A stretch of DNA of 64,000 nucleotides from Eurosta solidaginis (lineage: Eukaryota; Arthropoda; Insecta; Diptera; Tephritidae). The position numbers and the translations under genes are program-made. Shown piece after piece: positions 10,451 to 20,610 of the stretch (the stretch's first letter is position 1; the number at the start of each line of letters is the position of its first letter). Location: positions 393,343,601 to 393,407,600 of the forward strand of contig NC_090319.1 of NCBI RefSeq assembly GCF_040869045.1. The letters run 5' to 3'. A model generated the notes under the pieces. That model saw only the letters and a list, made by a program, of their open reading frames with translations, made no database searches and had not been told where the DNA came from.

Positions 10451-12745
10451 GAACTTAATAAAGGTAGTAAGAAAACAACTTTCGACATTTAAGAAATAAA
10501 ACAGATTATGTGATAGGCCTTAACAGAACCTCTATATCATTATGCGTTAAATCAAGAAGCCACAATTTCACCTTCTTTAGAAAAACCGGTAACCTTCTGA
10601 TAATTTTTATATCATTAGGAAGCTTATTAAAATTCATACAAGATACTATGGTATAAAAATTGCGGAAAAGGGGGGTTCGAGCTGCAGGAACTGGAACATT
10701 TGAGTGTGACTTGCTTGGATTACGCAAATATCCACTCCTCATAAAAGAAATTTTTAAAACTTTATAGTAGTACAAGTGCCTCACAGGAAGAGTGTTTAGA
10801 CTTTTAAAAAGATTCATAGTGTGAGCTAGATGGCTAGCGTTACATATTCTTTTTATGAGACACTCCTGCAACGTTAAAAGAGGACGAATTTTAGTAGCAT
10901 TTGCAATTCCCCAGCAAGTTATACCATACTGCAATTTAGACCATTTGCCGTACACTCCTTGAACATATTTTTTTTAGACTATAAAATGATCTCACAGTTG
11001 ATAGCAGATATTTTTTCATAGCAGACATATGCGATGACCAACTCAAGTTTTGATCGACTATAACTCCTAGGTACTTAAAATTAGATTCTACTTCGATACG
11101 GGAACATCTACTGTCACAATCAATTTCAGATTCATAGTTAGCTCGAACCCCTTGTTCAATGCACGCATGACTACATAGTATGTGCCGCTTATAGTTTGCA
11201 GAGTGAAAAAAAGTATCACCACATGGTGCCTCTTTACCAGTCGGGTTAAAATACAATAATTTTGTCTTACTGCTTACAATGAGCTTATGCCTAGCGAACC
11301 ACTCCCTTAGCAAGTGCACATCATGGTTAATATCTATAAAAAGATTGAAAGCATTACTTAATCCATAAGCAATCGCCAAGTCATCGACAAATACTGTCAC
11401 TTTTCCCACGAAAGGTAAAGAAAACAATGAGTTGATATAAACCAAAAAAAGAATAGGCCCAAGGACTGAATCTTGCGGGACTCCCAAATCCAATAGCCTT
11501 GTTGCGCTGAGATTATTGTTTACTTTCACCCTTTGCCTTCTCGTAGTCAAATATGATCTAAACCATTCTAGAACGTTTCCACGAAAACCAGCTGCGTTTA
11601 ATTTACTTAAAAGAATACTATGGTCAACCATATCAAATGCTTTTGTTATATCAACAAAGAGACTCGCACAACTTTTTTTATCATCAGTAGCTTTATATAT
11701 AAAAGAGCAAAATTCTAGAAGAGCGTCTTCAGTAGAAGCTCCTGAGCGGAAACCAAATTGCATTGGACTGAAGTACTTAATTTTTTCTAAATATGCCAAT
11801 ACTCTGCACTTCACAGCTTTCTCAAAAATTTAGTAGATTGCTGGCAAGAAAGAAATAGGTCTGTAGTTGTTTTTATCCTTTCTACTACCTTTCTTATAAA
11901 GTGGTATAACTAAAGCACATTTCAGTTCCGACGGAAATACTCTTGCGACTATACTACAGTTAATCAAATACTTCAAAATGTCGACAACATAGAGGGCAAT
12001 ATTCCTTAAAATGCGGTTTGAAATATTATCATGCCCTGATGAATTAAAGTTATTTAAAAACTTTATTAAACTTAGAATTTCTGAGCCGGAGATTGGTTCA
12101 AAGAAAAAACTGCTCCCAGGAGGGGTAGGTTCAGAGTTAGTTCGGTATTTGGTACACATACATTGCATATCGCTGTTAGGTGCGGACGCTTTTCCAATTG
12201 TAACAAAAAAAATCATTGAGTTGATTAGCAACAACTAATGGGCTAGAGACGTGTACCTCGTTGATATTCAAAACAATAGAACTAGTTTCCCTTTCCGAAT
12301 TTCGGTGTAGAATATCGTTAACAACATTCCATTCTTTTTTTCAAGTCACCATTGGCAGCCACTAATTTATTTTTATAAAAACTACCATGACTTGAACGAG
12401 TTTCTTTTTGCAACCGGTATGTAAAACGTTTCACATGCTTCCGTAAACGCAGATTTGTTGGGTGCTTGCGATACTTAATTCGTAATTTATTCTTAAGCTT
12501 AATTTTTTTTTCGTAAACTTCGATTGATCCAGGGCTTGAGGATAACTTCTGAGCATTTTGGATAGGTAACGAAGCTTGATTTGGCAATGTGTGCTGTAAG
12601 TATGCTCCTTTTCTTCAAAAACAGCTTCCCATTTTTCCAAAAAAAGCAATTTACGAAGAGCCCTTAAATTAACTTTGTTAATGGCTCTCATAACACACAA
12701 CTATTTAACAACTGAAAGTTTTTTTTAATGTCAAGTCCACGTTTG
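10450..12745 (-). mobile_element. LINE-B, 5'-truncated CR1/L2-like non-LTR retrotransposon
   Basis: A minus-strand LINE of about 2.3 kb covering the linker upstream of the RT, the RT and the C-terminal region. The endonuclease is missing. The coding frame is broken at several places, so the copy is dead. Borders are approximate because no clean target duplication was found. Confidence 0.85.
10506..12700 (-). pseudogene. LINE-B reverse transcriptase (broken)
   Basis: Successive minus-strand frames make up one decayed RT protein. 12700-12318 is a Lys/Arg-rich linker in two frames. 12234-11830 carries the first RT block (VIPLYKKGSRKDKNNYRPIS) and ends at an in-frame nonsense codon at about 11830-11832. 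11814-10936 carries KAFDMVDHSILL, then VPQDSVLGPILF where most relatives have VPQGS. The catalytic box is FVDD instead of the common FADD or YADD, at about 11380-11391. 10955-10506 is the C-terminal tail (YGITCWG). The KAFD..DH.ILL and PLYKKG strings are typical of the CR1/L2 group of LINEs. The nonsense codon and the frameshift near 10940-10955 make this a pseudogene. Confidence 0.87.
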
Positions 12746-13117
12746 CTTATTAGAAAAAATTTAGAAGTTTTTTGGTAACGGACGCGACACAAGGATAAGG
12801 GTAGGATCAATTTATAAAACCTTCACTTTCCAACGATTTTTTTACTTTTTTCTCAATGCTTTTGATTTTCGGTTCGTGGTGGACTTTGTTTGGAATTCGC
12901 CCATATATGTAATAAGGTTAGTAATAATTGCTCCTCAAAAACTGTGATAGAGAAATTGGTATACTAATCATCATTTTTCTCAAGGTTGCACAAAAAAGCG
13001 TGCCAGTCATAAATATGTGCTACATTGCACTGAGTCGACCCTCTTTCGAAAAATAAAGTCGTAAAAGTGCCCCCCCCCCCCCTACGTTTCTCACCATACC
13101 AATTCATTCTAGGGATA
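12746..13117. other. Intergenic with C-rich run
   Basis: No gene. A run of about 13 C lies at 13070-13082. Confidence 0.5.
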
Positions 13118-13840
13118 GCTTACACTCTAACTGCTGCTTGGCTGTCAATATAAAAGTTTAAGCAGTTGCAGTTTAACTTGTTTACCTGCAATGTTCCTAC
13201 CACCTTGGTCACTTCTATTACTTCCGCCTGAAAATCAATAGTCGTTCGCAGAATATTTATGCTTTTTCCGTGTAGTCTGTGCTCAAGTTGCCCCGAGACA
13301 TTGAGTCTCCTTGCATTTGTTAACGCTATGTCCTTTGCCATTAGGTTTATAGGTGGGATGTGCAGAATGGCATACAATAGATTTGTTGGCGTTGATTCCA
13401 ACGCACCCGTTTTGCAAAGCATTGATTACCCCTTCTAATTTTTTGAGGTACGTTCTTTTTTAAGTGGCCGTCTACTATACAAGGACTCCATAGTATAGGA
13501 TGGGCGTTGCAGTCGCTGTAAATGTGCAATGAGAGAGATAGGGAGATAGACCCCACGTACACTCCAGTATTCTTTTACATGTATAAAGTGCAGTCGAGGC
13601 CTGATTCACTATCACCTCCACGTTCAGCTTTCAATATATAACTGTCAAGAATAATTCTTAGATTTTTTGTACAGGGTCAAACCTCCATAGCATATGCCTA
13701 GTCCTACTCGGGACTTTTCACCTCTTTGCAAACGAGACCAGATCCATCTTCTTCGCGTTGACAACTGCAAGGACATCTGCGTACGCCGTCAGTTTGACGG
13801 GTTCCTCCTCAAACAGCAAGGGTGCTCACCAATTTACTCC
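13118..13840 (-). pseudogene. LINE-C fragments (RNase H-bearing I/LOA-like LINE)
   Basis: On the minus strand, 13840-13700 reads LTAYADV and a following VVNAKKMDLV, an RT catalytic-box region that has lost one Asp. 13422-13120 reads GALESTPTNLLYAILHIPPI, the connection region typical of LINEs that carry RNase H. It is followed by FQAEVIEVTKVVGTLQVN and YIDSQAAVR, which are RNase H motifs including the DSQAA block. Several frames are needed and much is deleted, so this is an old fragment. The assignment to the I/LOA group rests on the RNase H domain. Confidence 0.75.
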
Positions 13841-14835
13841 AATGCATTTGTAGTGCATGTGTATTGGTTGCGAAAATTTTTCTGGTTTTATGTACAAAAT
13901 CTTCCCATAAAAGGTAATTGATCATTAGGCATTTTTCATACCGTCATTTGCTGGTCAGCAAAATTTTGTTTGGCAACTTTTTCAAAAAAATCTTTGTTCT
14001 AGGCGGTGAAGTCTTGGCGAGTAGAATAAACATAGTGTTATACAAAAAAAGATTCTATAATATAATATTTTTGTTTCCTTCGATATTGACTAAAAAAGGT
14101 TTCTACAAACAGTCCAATTAAATTTTGATTGCATGTTGGTTTAGGCGCATAATGATGTAAGCTTCACCACGGAGCCTATTGACTATATTAAATTTATTTT
14201 CCGGCTACAAGTCGTTATTGAAAGTCCATAGCATATAAAATTCCAACAATTTTAAAGCACGATTATATTTTTATTGAATGATGTCAACATTTTCACCCAC
14301 CAGATATGACTGAGAGTTCGTCTGAGGAAAACTCTTGTGTTACGCTGTGCATCTCTATAGACACCAAACCTGACACAGTTATTAAAAATAGGAGCCCCCA
14401 CATTATATTCCAGTGTTAAAATAAATACTCAATTCAAATATCGAACAAAGACTAATCGTCGAATAGTTTAGTAATCCAATTTATAGCCACTTAAAGTTGT
14501 GAGATTATACGGGAATACATTTTTGCATATATTTTTTAACGGGTTTTAGTTTATTAATTGTCCATAAATAGAGAACTTTGGTTATCAATGGAAATTTATC
14601 AAATTTTATTGCACTCGTTTTAAATTCTAGTGCTAATGCCGGAACTATAATTCGAATCTCAGAGTTTTTCATAACACATTCTTTTTTTACATGTAAATTT
14701 AATGCATTTTACCTTTTTTTTGGAACTTAAATGCTTAACGTTAACTTTGGCCGATTTTCTATTTCCTCTCTTTATTAATTTTCAATGACAATATATTTTA
14801 AATATATGTATTGCGATATCCGAAATTAAAGAAAT
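13841..14835. other. AT-rich intergenic region
   Basis: About 1 kb without a recognisable gene or repeat. Confidence 0.45.
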
Positions 14836-14839
14836 ATAT

Positions 14840-15460
14840 TGTAACGAATTTACTTGCAAATCCTCTTATTTGCCCTTCTGCGAAGTTCGAATCACTAAAC
14901 TGCTGAATAAATAACTCCAATATTGAATAATGGAAAAATGGCCTTTATTAAAGTACTTCACAATAACACTTATAATTTGCAACTAGCTGGCTTAATAACC
15001 AAACTGATTGATAGCTCAAATGAAACTCTACTATCAAAATAATACTGCTATTGCTCGCTAGATAGCGTCTGAATCGAAACTTCCCATAGCGCCTCTACCG
15101 GTGATGCTTTTATACTCTGTGATTTCCTCGTGGCATCAGAATTTTACTTAGTTAGTTTTAAATTTCTTAGCTACAACTACAGATGTATAATTCTTATAGC
15201 TTCTCTCATACCCCATGCGCTTGTATGTGTGAGCGACACTTCCGCAATCACAATTGCATACCTTTAGGAGCATTTCAGATAAGATATCTGCATGTGCTTG
15301 TGCGTTGCTCTCAGCTGCGTGTACCTACATATGTGTAGACATAATGATTGATTCGTTTATGTAGATACATAATGATTGATCTATGGATGTGCATGCAAGG
15401 CGCTGCTTAGCATCGGCTTAGAGATGGCAGCACCCCTTAGTTTTGCTAATATTCGTAACA
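14840..15460. repeat. Solo LTR of the TGTAACGAATTT family
   Basis: 621 bp, beginning TGTAACGAAT and ending ATTCGTAACA, so the ends are a 10-bp inverted repeat with TG...CA termini. ATAT flanks it on both sides (14836-14839, 15461-15464). The length and end structure fit a solo LTR left by recombination between the two LTRs of a Ty3/Gypsy-type element. The short AT-rich duplication is weak evidence on its own. The polarity shown by the TG...CA ends is the same as in the copy at 16132. Confidence 0.8.
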
Positions 15461-15479
15461 ATATACATATACATTAGGC

Positions 15480-16092
15480 CGGGTCGATTTGTGAGGAGGC
15501 AAAAAATCGCCCATTTCTCTGTGAAAAACATATTCTAGGGATCAAAATAAGAAACTTTGCCGAAGGAACCATACCTCTAAAACGAATTCTGATGCCCCCC
15601 CCCCTTTGGGTCGTAGGGGCAAATTTTGAAAAATCCCACTTGGAAATGCCTATGTTTTTTCTTTTTGGAGTTTATTTTTCTCTTTAGAAATTTATTTAGT
15701 CAGAACATATGTTAATTAAAAAAATGAATTTAACTTAGTAATAGAAAAGAAATTTAAAAAAATTATTAGAAATTAGCGTTTTTACAACCCCCTTTTAAAA
15801 CCAAGGCATTTGCATGTCGTAAACATAGTTGTGTGGGTTTTTTATTCAACCGTTTTAAAAAATGAAGGTATCACTGTGACACAATTGCAGATCGTAAAAT
15901 TGCTTGTGTTGTTTTTTTTAAGCCACCACGAGACACAGCAGGTAGAATTGAAATTGCCCCTACTCAAAAGTTCGACCCAGAGGGGGGGACATCAGAATTC
16001 ATTTTAGAGGCATGGTTCCTTCGGCAAAGTTTCTTATTTTGAACCCTAGAATTCGATTTTCACAGAGCAATGAGCGATTTTTAAATCGACCC
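15480..16092. repeat. Fold-back element with long inverted ends
   Basis: CGGGTCGATTT at the left and AAATCGACCCG at the right are the outer ends of a long imperfect inverted repeat of roughly 110-120 bp per arm. The arms also share the CTTTGCCGAAGGAACCAT string and its complement. C and G runs (about 15594-15605 and 15981-15987) face each other in the arms. The middle is AT-rich and non-coding. This is a MITE or fold-back transposon. Confidence 0.85.
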
Positions 16093-16131
16093 GTATGTAT
16101 ATAACAAACGTTTTTTTTTAATCCTGAATAT

Positions 16132-16841
16132 TGTAACGAATTTCCTGCAAATCCTCTTATTTGCCCTTTTGCTAGGATCGTATCGCTAAACTGTCGAATA
16201 AATAACTCCAATATTGAATAATGGAAAAATGGCCTTTATTAAAATACTCCACAATAGCACTCAAACTGTGCAACGAATAGCTTAATAACCAAACTGATAG
16301 CTTAAAGAAACTGACTTTCAAAATAATAGTGCTATTGCTCGCTAGATATCGTCTTACTCGTAACTGCTTGACAATTCAAATCAAACTGAATTACTTCTTA
16401 CTCGCCTGCACCGCTTTTATAGTTTACGCTGCATACTTCTAGGCTCTTCGATTTCCAGAAGTTACTAGTTGTTTCGGCTACAAAATCGCCAGCCACAACT
16501 ACGTGCACAAATTATTGCCCTTTCTTGTGACCACTGAGATAAGATATATGCATGTGTTTGTGCATTGCCGCTCCGCTGCTCGTATACGTACATATGTGTA
16601 GACGCAATTATTTATTCGTTTATGTAAACACATAAAGATTGAATTATTGATGTGAATGTTTGTAGTTTACAGTCTCTCGCGCGCACATAGCCGTATAAGT
16701 AAATGCATCTGTGTGTGACATCTCTCTGGGCTGCCTTATATATGTGTATACTTGATTTGATTATTAACGTAAATACTGCTTGGCATGGCCTTAGCATCGC
16801 CTTAGTGATGGGATAACTTAGGGGTGGTAATATACGTGACA
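16132..16841. repeat. Solo LTR of the TGTAACGAATTT family (second copy)
   Basis: 710 bp from TGTAACGAATTTCC to ATACGTGACA, with ATAT on both sides (16128-16131, 16842-16845). It is colinear with 14840-15460 through AATCCTCTTATTTGCCCTT, AATAACTCCAATATTGAATA and ATGGCCTTTATTAAA, then diverges by indels. It ends like its relative in a CTTAG-CATCG-type block and an imperfect inverted terminus. Confidence 0.78.
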
Positions 16842-16845
16842 ATAT

Positions 16846-17039
16846 TCAGTAGCTGAAAAAACGCAGAATATAAATTTCTGGGAATAGATTAATATGGAAT
16901 GTCCCTCTACTCAGCAGTCGGTAGTCACAAATCAAACTTTTAAATTGTAGATAAAATTATTTGACCAGCAAACATTAAATAAAGTTCACTTTCATATACA
17001 TATGAATAGAACAGAAACTCCTGACAAACGGCTCACGAC
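16846..17039. other. Short intergenic stretch
   Basis: No feature seen. Confidence 0.4.
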
Positions 17040-17870
17040 TCATCCATCCATCCTTATCGAAGTTGTACCACAGTGACGCGTGCCTCCCTGGGAAAGCTGC
17101 TTTCCTCAACTGCGAGTTTTTGATATTTTTCATTGAGAATATTACTTTGCCGACTCTGAGATCCTTTTGTGCTCCTCTTCTTCATGCCGCTAACTTCTTG
17201 AATACCGAATTTCTTCATAGTGCTTACGGAATGACCTTTTAAACTCCTGGAAGGCGGGGTTCTACAATCAGATGTCAGTTGGGAAACCCAGGTTTCTGGG
17301 TATTCAACAGAAATTGTTTGTTCAGCTTTTCATTTCTTTCCTTTATGGGGAGTATTCTCTCCTCACTTGTGTAGATGATGTTCAGGAGACAAAAGAAGAT
17401 ATCCCGTAGCAGTTCTGACCGCGGTGTTGTTGGAAATGCATACCATGAGAGACCGGGCAAATGCTTTATAAGTGGTATGAGTGGAAATAGTTTCAATACG
17501 TAGGAGCTAAGTGCCTGAAGGGGTGTGGTGAATATTGACGTGAAAAATTTAAAATTACTATACATATGTATATGTATGTTTATTTTACATAATATATTCC
17601 AATACGCTAAAATTAGATTTTGTGTTATTTAAATATTTCAAATATCACAACTGTCTAATTGTCACATCTAACGTGACACTAGTCCCGATTCCGAATTCCC
17701 GGCCTCCGGAGCAACTTTGCATCTTGAAATCCCGGGATTGCATTTCAAAAAATCACGGGTAGTCTGGATCTCACCAAAATGTAGATCCTGATCAAACGTC
17801 ACACCCAAGATTTTGGGGTGCAGGACAGTCGGTAGTGTGGTGCGATTGATGTGGCACCCCATTTAATTTG
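17040..17870 (-). pseudogene. LINE-A copy 2, decayed ORF2 fragments
   Basis: Antisense pieces of LINE-A. 17862-17780 reads TTLPTVLHPKILGVTFDQDL, identical to the RT C-terminal region of the full-length copy. 17400-17275 reads ERILPIKERNEKLNKQFLLN, ending NTQKPGFPN. Further matches with stops run down to about 17040. An AT-rich insertion or deletion replaces the middle. Multiple stops and frameshifts mark an old copy. Confidence 0.82.
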
Positions 17871-18398
17871 CCATAAGCTATCATCCGGTGGCAAAGAGCC
17901 TGAGCCAGATAAATAATTTTGCATGTTGCATTTAACAATGATTTGAGGCAGATAAATCCAGATAGAAGGCTGGTTCAATTTGTGAGCCAGATAATTTGTT
18001 AATTACTTATCTTTAATTTGGCAACGCTGCCTTTAATAAACCTACTTTTTCAAAAATAGTAGTCGCTGCTTAGCCTTTCGCCGTATGAGTTAAATGAAAA
18101 AGAGCGGCGACATCTGCCTATCACATTTCACGTGTGCGAAAATATCACGACATATGCTCTTCAAGTCTCTCAATGATCCAGAGCATTCCCGTGAGAATTG
18201 AGTGTGAGCCGGAGCTGTAAAACTCACTGGATGACGGCAATATTCATCTCGCCTTTCACCACTCACCATACATAGATAAATAAAAAAATGTTTTCTATAT
18301 TCACTGTCTCTGTAAAATTTCGACCAACGGCCAGCTTCAGGAAACTTGACGAATCACATTCAATATTTTTCTGATGATTTGCTAGGATGCTTAATTAA
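17871..18398. other. Upstream flank of the Ada-like pseudogene
   Basis: No gene recognised. I looked here for the AraC-type helix-turn-helix that often precedes this methyltransferase domain in bacteria and could not find a convincing match in any frame. Confidence 0.4.
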
Positions 18399-19420
18399 AA
18401 ACGAGTTGTACTTGATACACTTGGAAGCAAAAGACCAAGCAAAATCTCATATGGTCTTGTACAAACGCCTTTCAGTAAAATGGTACTTGGACTTGTTAAC
18501 GACTCGAAACAAGCGATCTGCCATTTACACTTTGCTGAAAGCAGCGCTAAAGGCAAAGAAAACGACCCAGGGTACAATGAGACACCAGTGCGCAGACACT
18601 GGCCTGGTGCATTACTTTTAGAAAACACTAAACAGGCCCAAAAGATAGATATATTTGGTAAAAGTCTAGTTGAGGGGTCGACTGCTAATACGCTACCAAA
18701 AATTCGAGAGAGGTGTGAAACGACGCGTCTTGACATCAGTATCCGAAGGCGGAAAATGAAAATTTTAACTAGTTCAAAAGATATTAACGAAAAACCGAAA
18801 AATGACCCGCGGGTCCCTCCGAAACCGGAGGTGGGATCCATGGTATTTTTGCCCAGAACACTGGGTGGTCCAACACCGGTTTGGCGACCAAAACTATATC
18901 CGCACAAAACACTTATGTTCACAATTTTTTTTGTGGGTACAACAACATTACAATAACCACATGAAAATCAACAACTTCAACTGCAAATATCTCCGGACAG
19001 AGATAAATGTTTTTTTTTCGCCATCGGATAATTGTTGTCGAGGTCAATGCGCGTCTTTTGACACCTCTCTGGATATTTTTTGACACGTATTACTTAGCAG
19101 TCGACCCCTCTACTAGACTTTTACCATATATTTGATGATGAAGAAGCCACAATCAATGTTATAGTGGCGGGAACACCATTTCATGAGTTAGTTTGGAAGG
19201 AGCTTTTAAAAATTCCGTCTGGTTAGAAACGTACATATGGCGATATAGCTAAACGAATTGGAAACCCGAATGCCGTTCGTGCGGTAGGAACTGCAGTAGG
19301 TAGTAATAAAGTCGCTATAGTTATTCCTTGCCATCGCGTTGTATCCAAGAATAGAGAAATTAAGTATGCAGGAGGCAAAGATCGCAAAATAAATTTGCTG
19401 AAATATGCAGGGACGGAAAA
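18399..19420 (+). pseudogene. Bacterial-type (Ada-like) methylated-DNA-protein-cysteine methyltransferase, disrupted
   Basis: The intact enzyme removes methyl groups from O6-methylguanine by transfer to its own cysteine. The frame opens at 18399, after a TAA at 18396-18398. The N-terminal half reads KISYGLVQTPFSKMVLGLVN ... AICHLHFAES ... RRHWPGALLLEN, which resembles the RNase H-like N-terminal fold of bacterial Ada/Ogt proteins as I know them, including the RWPGA-type block. At 18657 a MITE interrupts it. After the MITE the same frame resumes at 19126 with VAGTPFHELVWKELLKIPSG, then RTYGDIAKRIGNPNAVRAVG, then IPCHRVVS. The acceptor Cys codon of PCHR is TGC at 19329-19331. A TAG at 19224-19226 lies in the loop before RTYGDIA. 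The end near 19420 runs into AT-rich repeats. There are no introns and no host-like N-terminus. A horizontally acquired bacterial gene, now dead, is my reading; a divergent animal MGMT is the alternative. Confidence 0.8.
18649..19133. mobile_element. MITE-B inserted in the Ada-like gene, 8-bp target duplication
   Basis: The element is 18657-19125 (469 bp). The ends are inverted repeats of about 35 bp starting GGTAAAAGTCTAGT. It is flanked by ATATATTT on both sides (18649-18656, 19126-19133). Eight-base duplications point to the hAT or P superfamilies. It has no transposase. Related pieces lie at about 30751-30786 and 34864-34960. Confidence 0.93.
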
Positions 19421-20088
19421 TAATTATTTTTTTTTCGGAGTCGAAAAAGTCCAGGTCAAAAAATTGTCCTGGGTGAAAATGTTGGAGTTCCCAGGTATCC
19501 CTATAGCAATATCATGTCGAATCATGCATCGTTTTTATTTTTCGAACTTTTTCCATAAAAGTCCACATATAAAAGTAAAATCTGTATTTTTATTTTTTGA
19601 GTCCGATAGAACTAATTAAACTCGGACTTTTAAAAATAAAAGTGCCGAAATAAAAGTTAAATCAAGACTTTTATTTTTTAAGACCGAAATAAAAGTCCCG
19701 CTTGATAACAAAGAAACGGCTGCAGCACTTCCCTTTGCAATAGTGGTAGCTGGTGGTATAGAGATAATATTCTGGCTTACCACTTTAAACAATTTTTATA
19801 AACAGATCTCGGGACTAGTTTGGTAATCGCTCCGAATTTATTTGCGCCAATTTAAAATCATCATTCACCGGGTGCTTGTAATTTAAGAGTTCCAAATATG
19901 ATAGAAAAATTTGATCATATAGGAGACATTCTGAGATTGTTATTAATTTAGTGTGAACGCACAAACCACCTCTCGGTATAGGCACCGCTTCCATATCCAC
20001 TGCTAAAATGTGCAAGTTAACAACAAAAACAGAAGTCTGGCGTCTTCAAGTGTAATACATAGCACATCTATAGTTTATTAGGTCGGAA
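19421..20088. other. AT-rich repetitive stretch
   Basis: Contains several CGAAATAAAAGT and ACTTTTATTTTT strings in both orientations (about 19530-19700), so it can fold back locally. No gene seen. The frames here show no family features. Confidence 0.5.
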
Positions 20089-20305
20089 TTAAAAGTGTAT
20101 AGCTTTTATCTGTTTTAGATACAACAACAGGTTAAGGTATTGCTTGTCCAGAATCAACTCCGGCATACGTAATGCATACCCTGTATGCGATGCATCTCCG
20201 CATGACATCAACCATCTTTTCAACTGTACTGTGAAACTTACGCCGCTAACAGAAAAATCCCTATTGTCCAAGCTCGAAATTTAGTTTCCTGGGACATCCG
20301 TTAGA
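20089..20305 (+). pseudogene. LINE-A copy 3, diverged 3' fragment
   Basis: Matches the end of LINE-A ORF2 (the CPAC...H cysteine motif region, reading VCDASPHDINHLFNCT) and its closing LPLDN-like tail, with many substitutions and stops. It lacks the (CAA)n tail and runs into the SINE-A fragment. Confidence 0.75.
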
Positions 20306-20324
20306 TAACTCTGACGATCCGTAA

Positions 20325-20610
20325 GCGGGTTAGGTGGTTAGAATATACCCGCCGTATATATAGCTTCTCCAAAACCAATTGTCAACCTCACCTATCGGTG
20401 GCGAATCCTGTTTCATTAACAGCCGAGGCTCTGGCAACCCCGAACTCCTCATGTATCTAGGGGCTGGGAGGGCGGATGGCGTAGAAGGTCGCATGTGGTT
20501 ATAACAAATCGTTCCCGAGATGGTCGGGCTAGCACCTTAATGGTGCTATGGTACCGGATCTGCATCCGGCAAAGGACCATCTACATCGATAACACTCCCC
20601 AAGGCCTTCG
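20325..20610 (+). repeat. SINE-A fragment fused to LINE-A copy 4
   Basis: Matches the complete SINE-A unit at 39122-39524 from GAATATACCCGC to CTCCCCAAGGCCTTCG, with internal deletions near the 5' end. It stops before the (CAA)n tail and joins LINE-A endonuclease sequence at about 20608-20611. Confidence 0.82.

Noticed and set aside
13070..13082. C-run as a possible regulatory or triplex site
   Set aside because: A mere homopolymer next to other decayed sequence, with no supporting context.
17871..18398. AraC-type helix-turn-helix upstream of the Ada-like domain
   Set aside because: Frames were read but no convincing helix-turn-helix signature was found, so none is claimed.
18395..18922. 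A 175-codon open frame on the minus strand overlapping the Ada-like gene
   Set aside because: It is antisense to the methyltransferase motifs and spans the MITE border, so it is a shadow frame with no family features.
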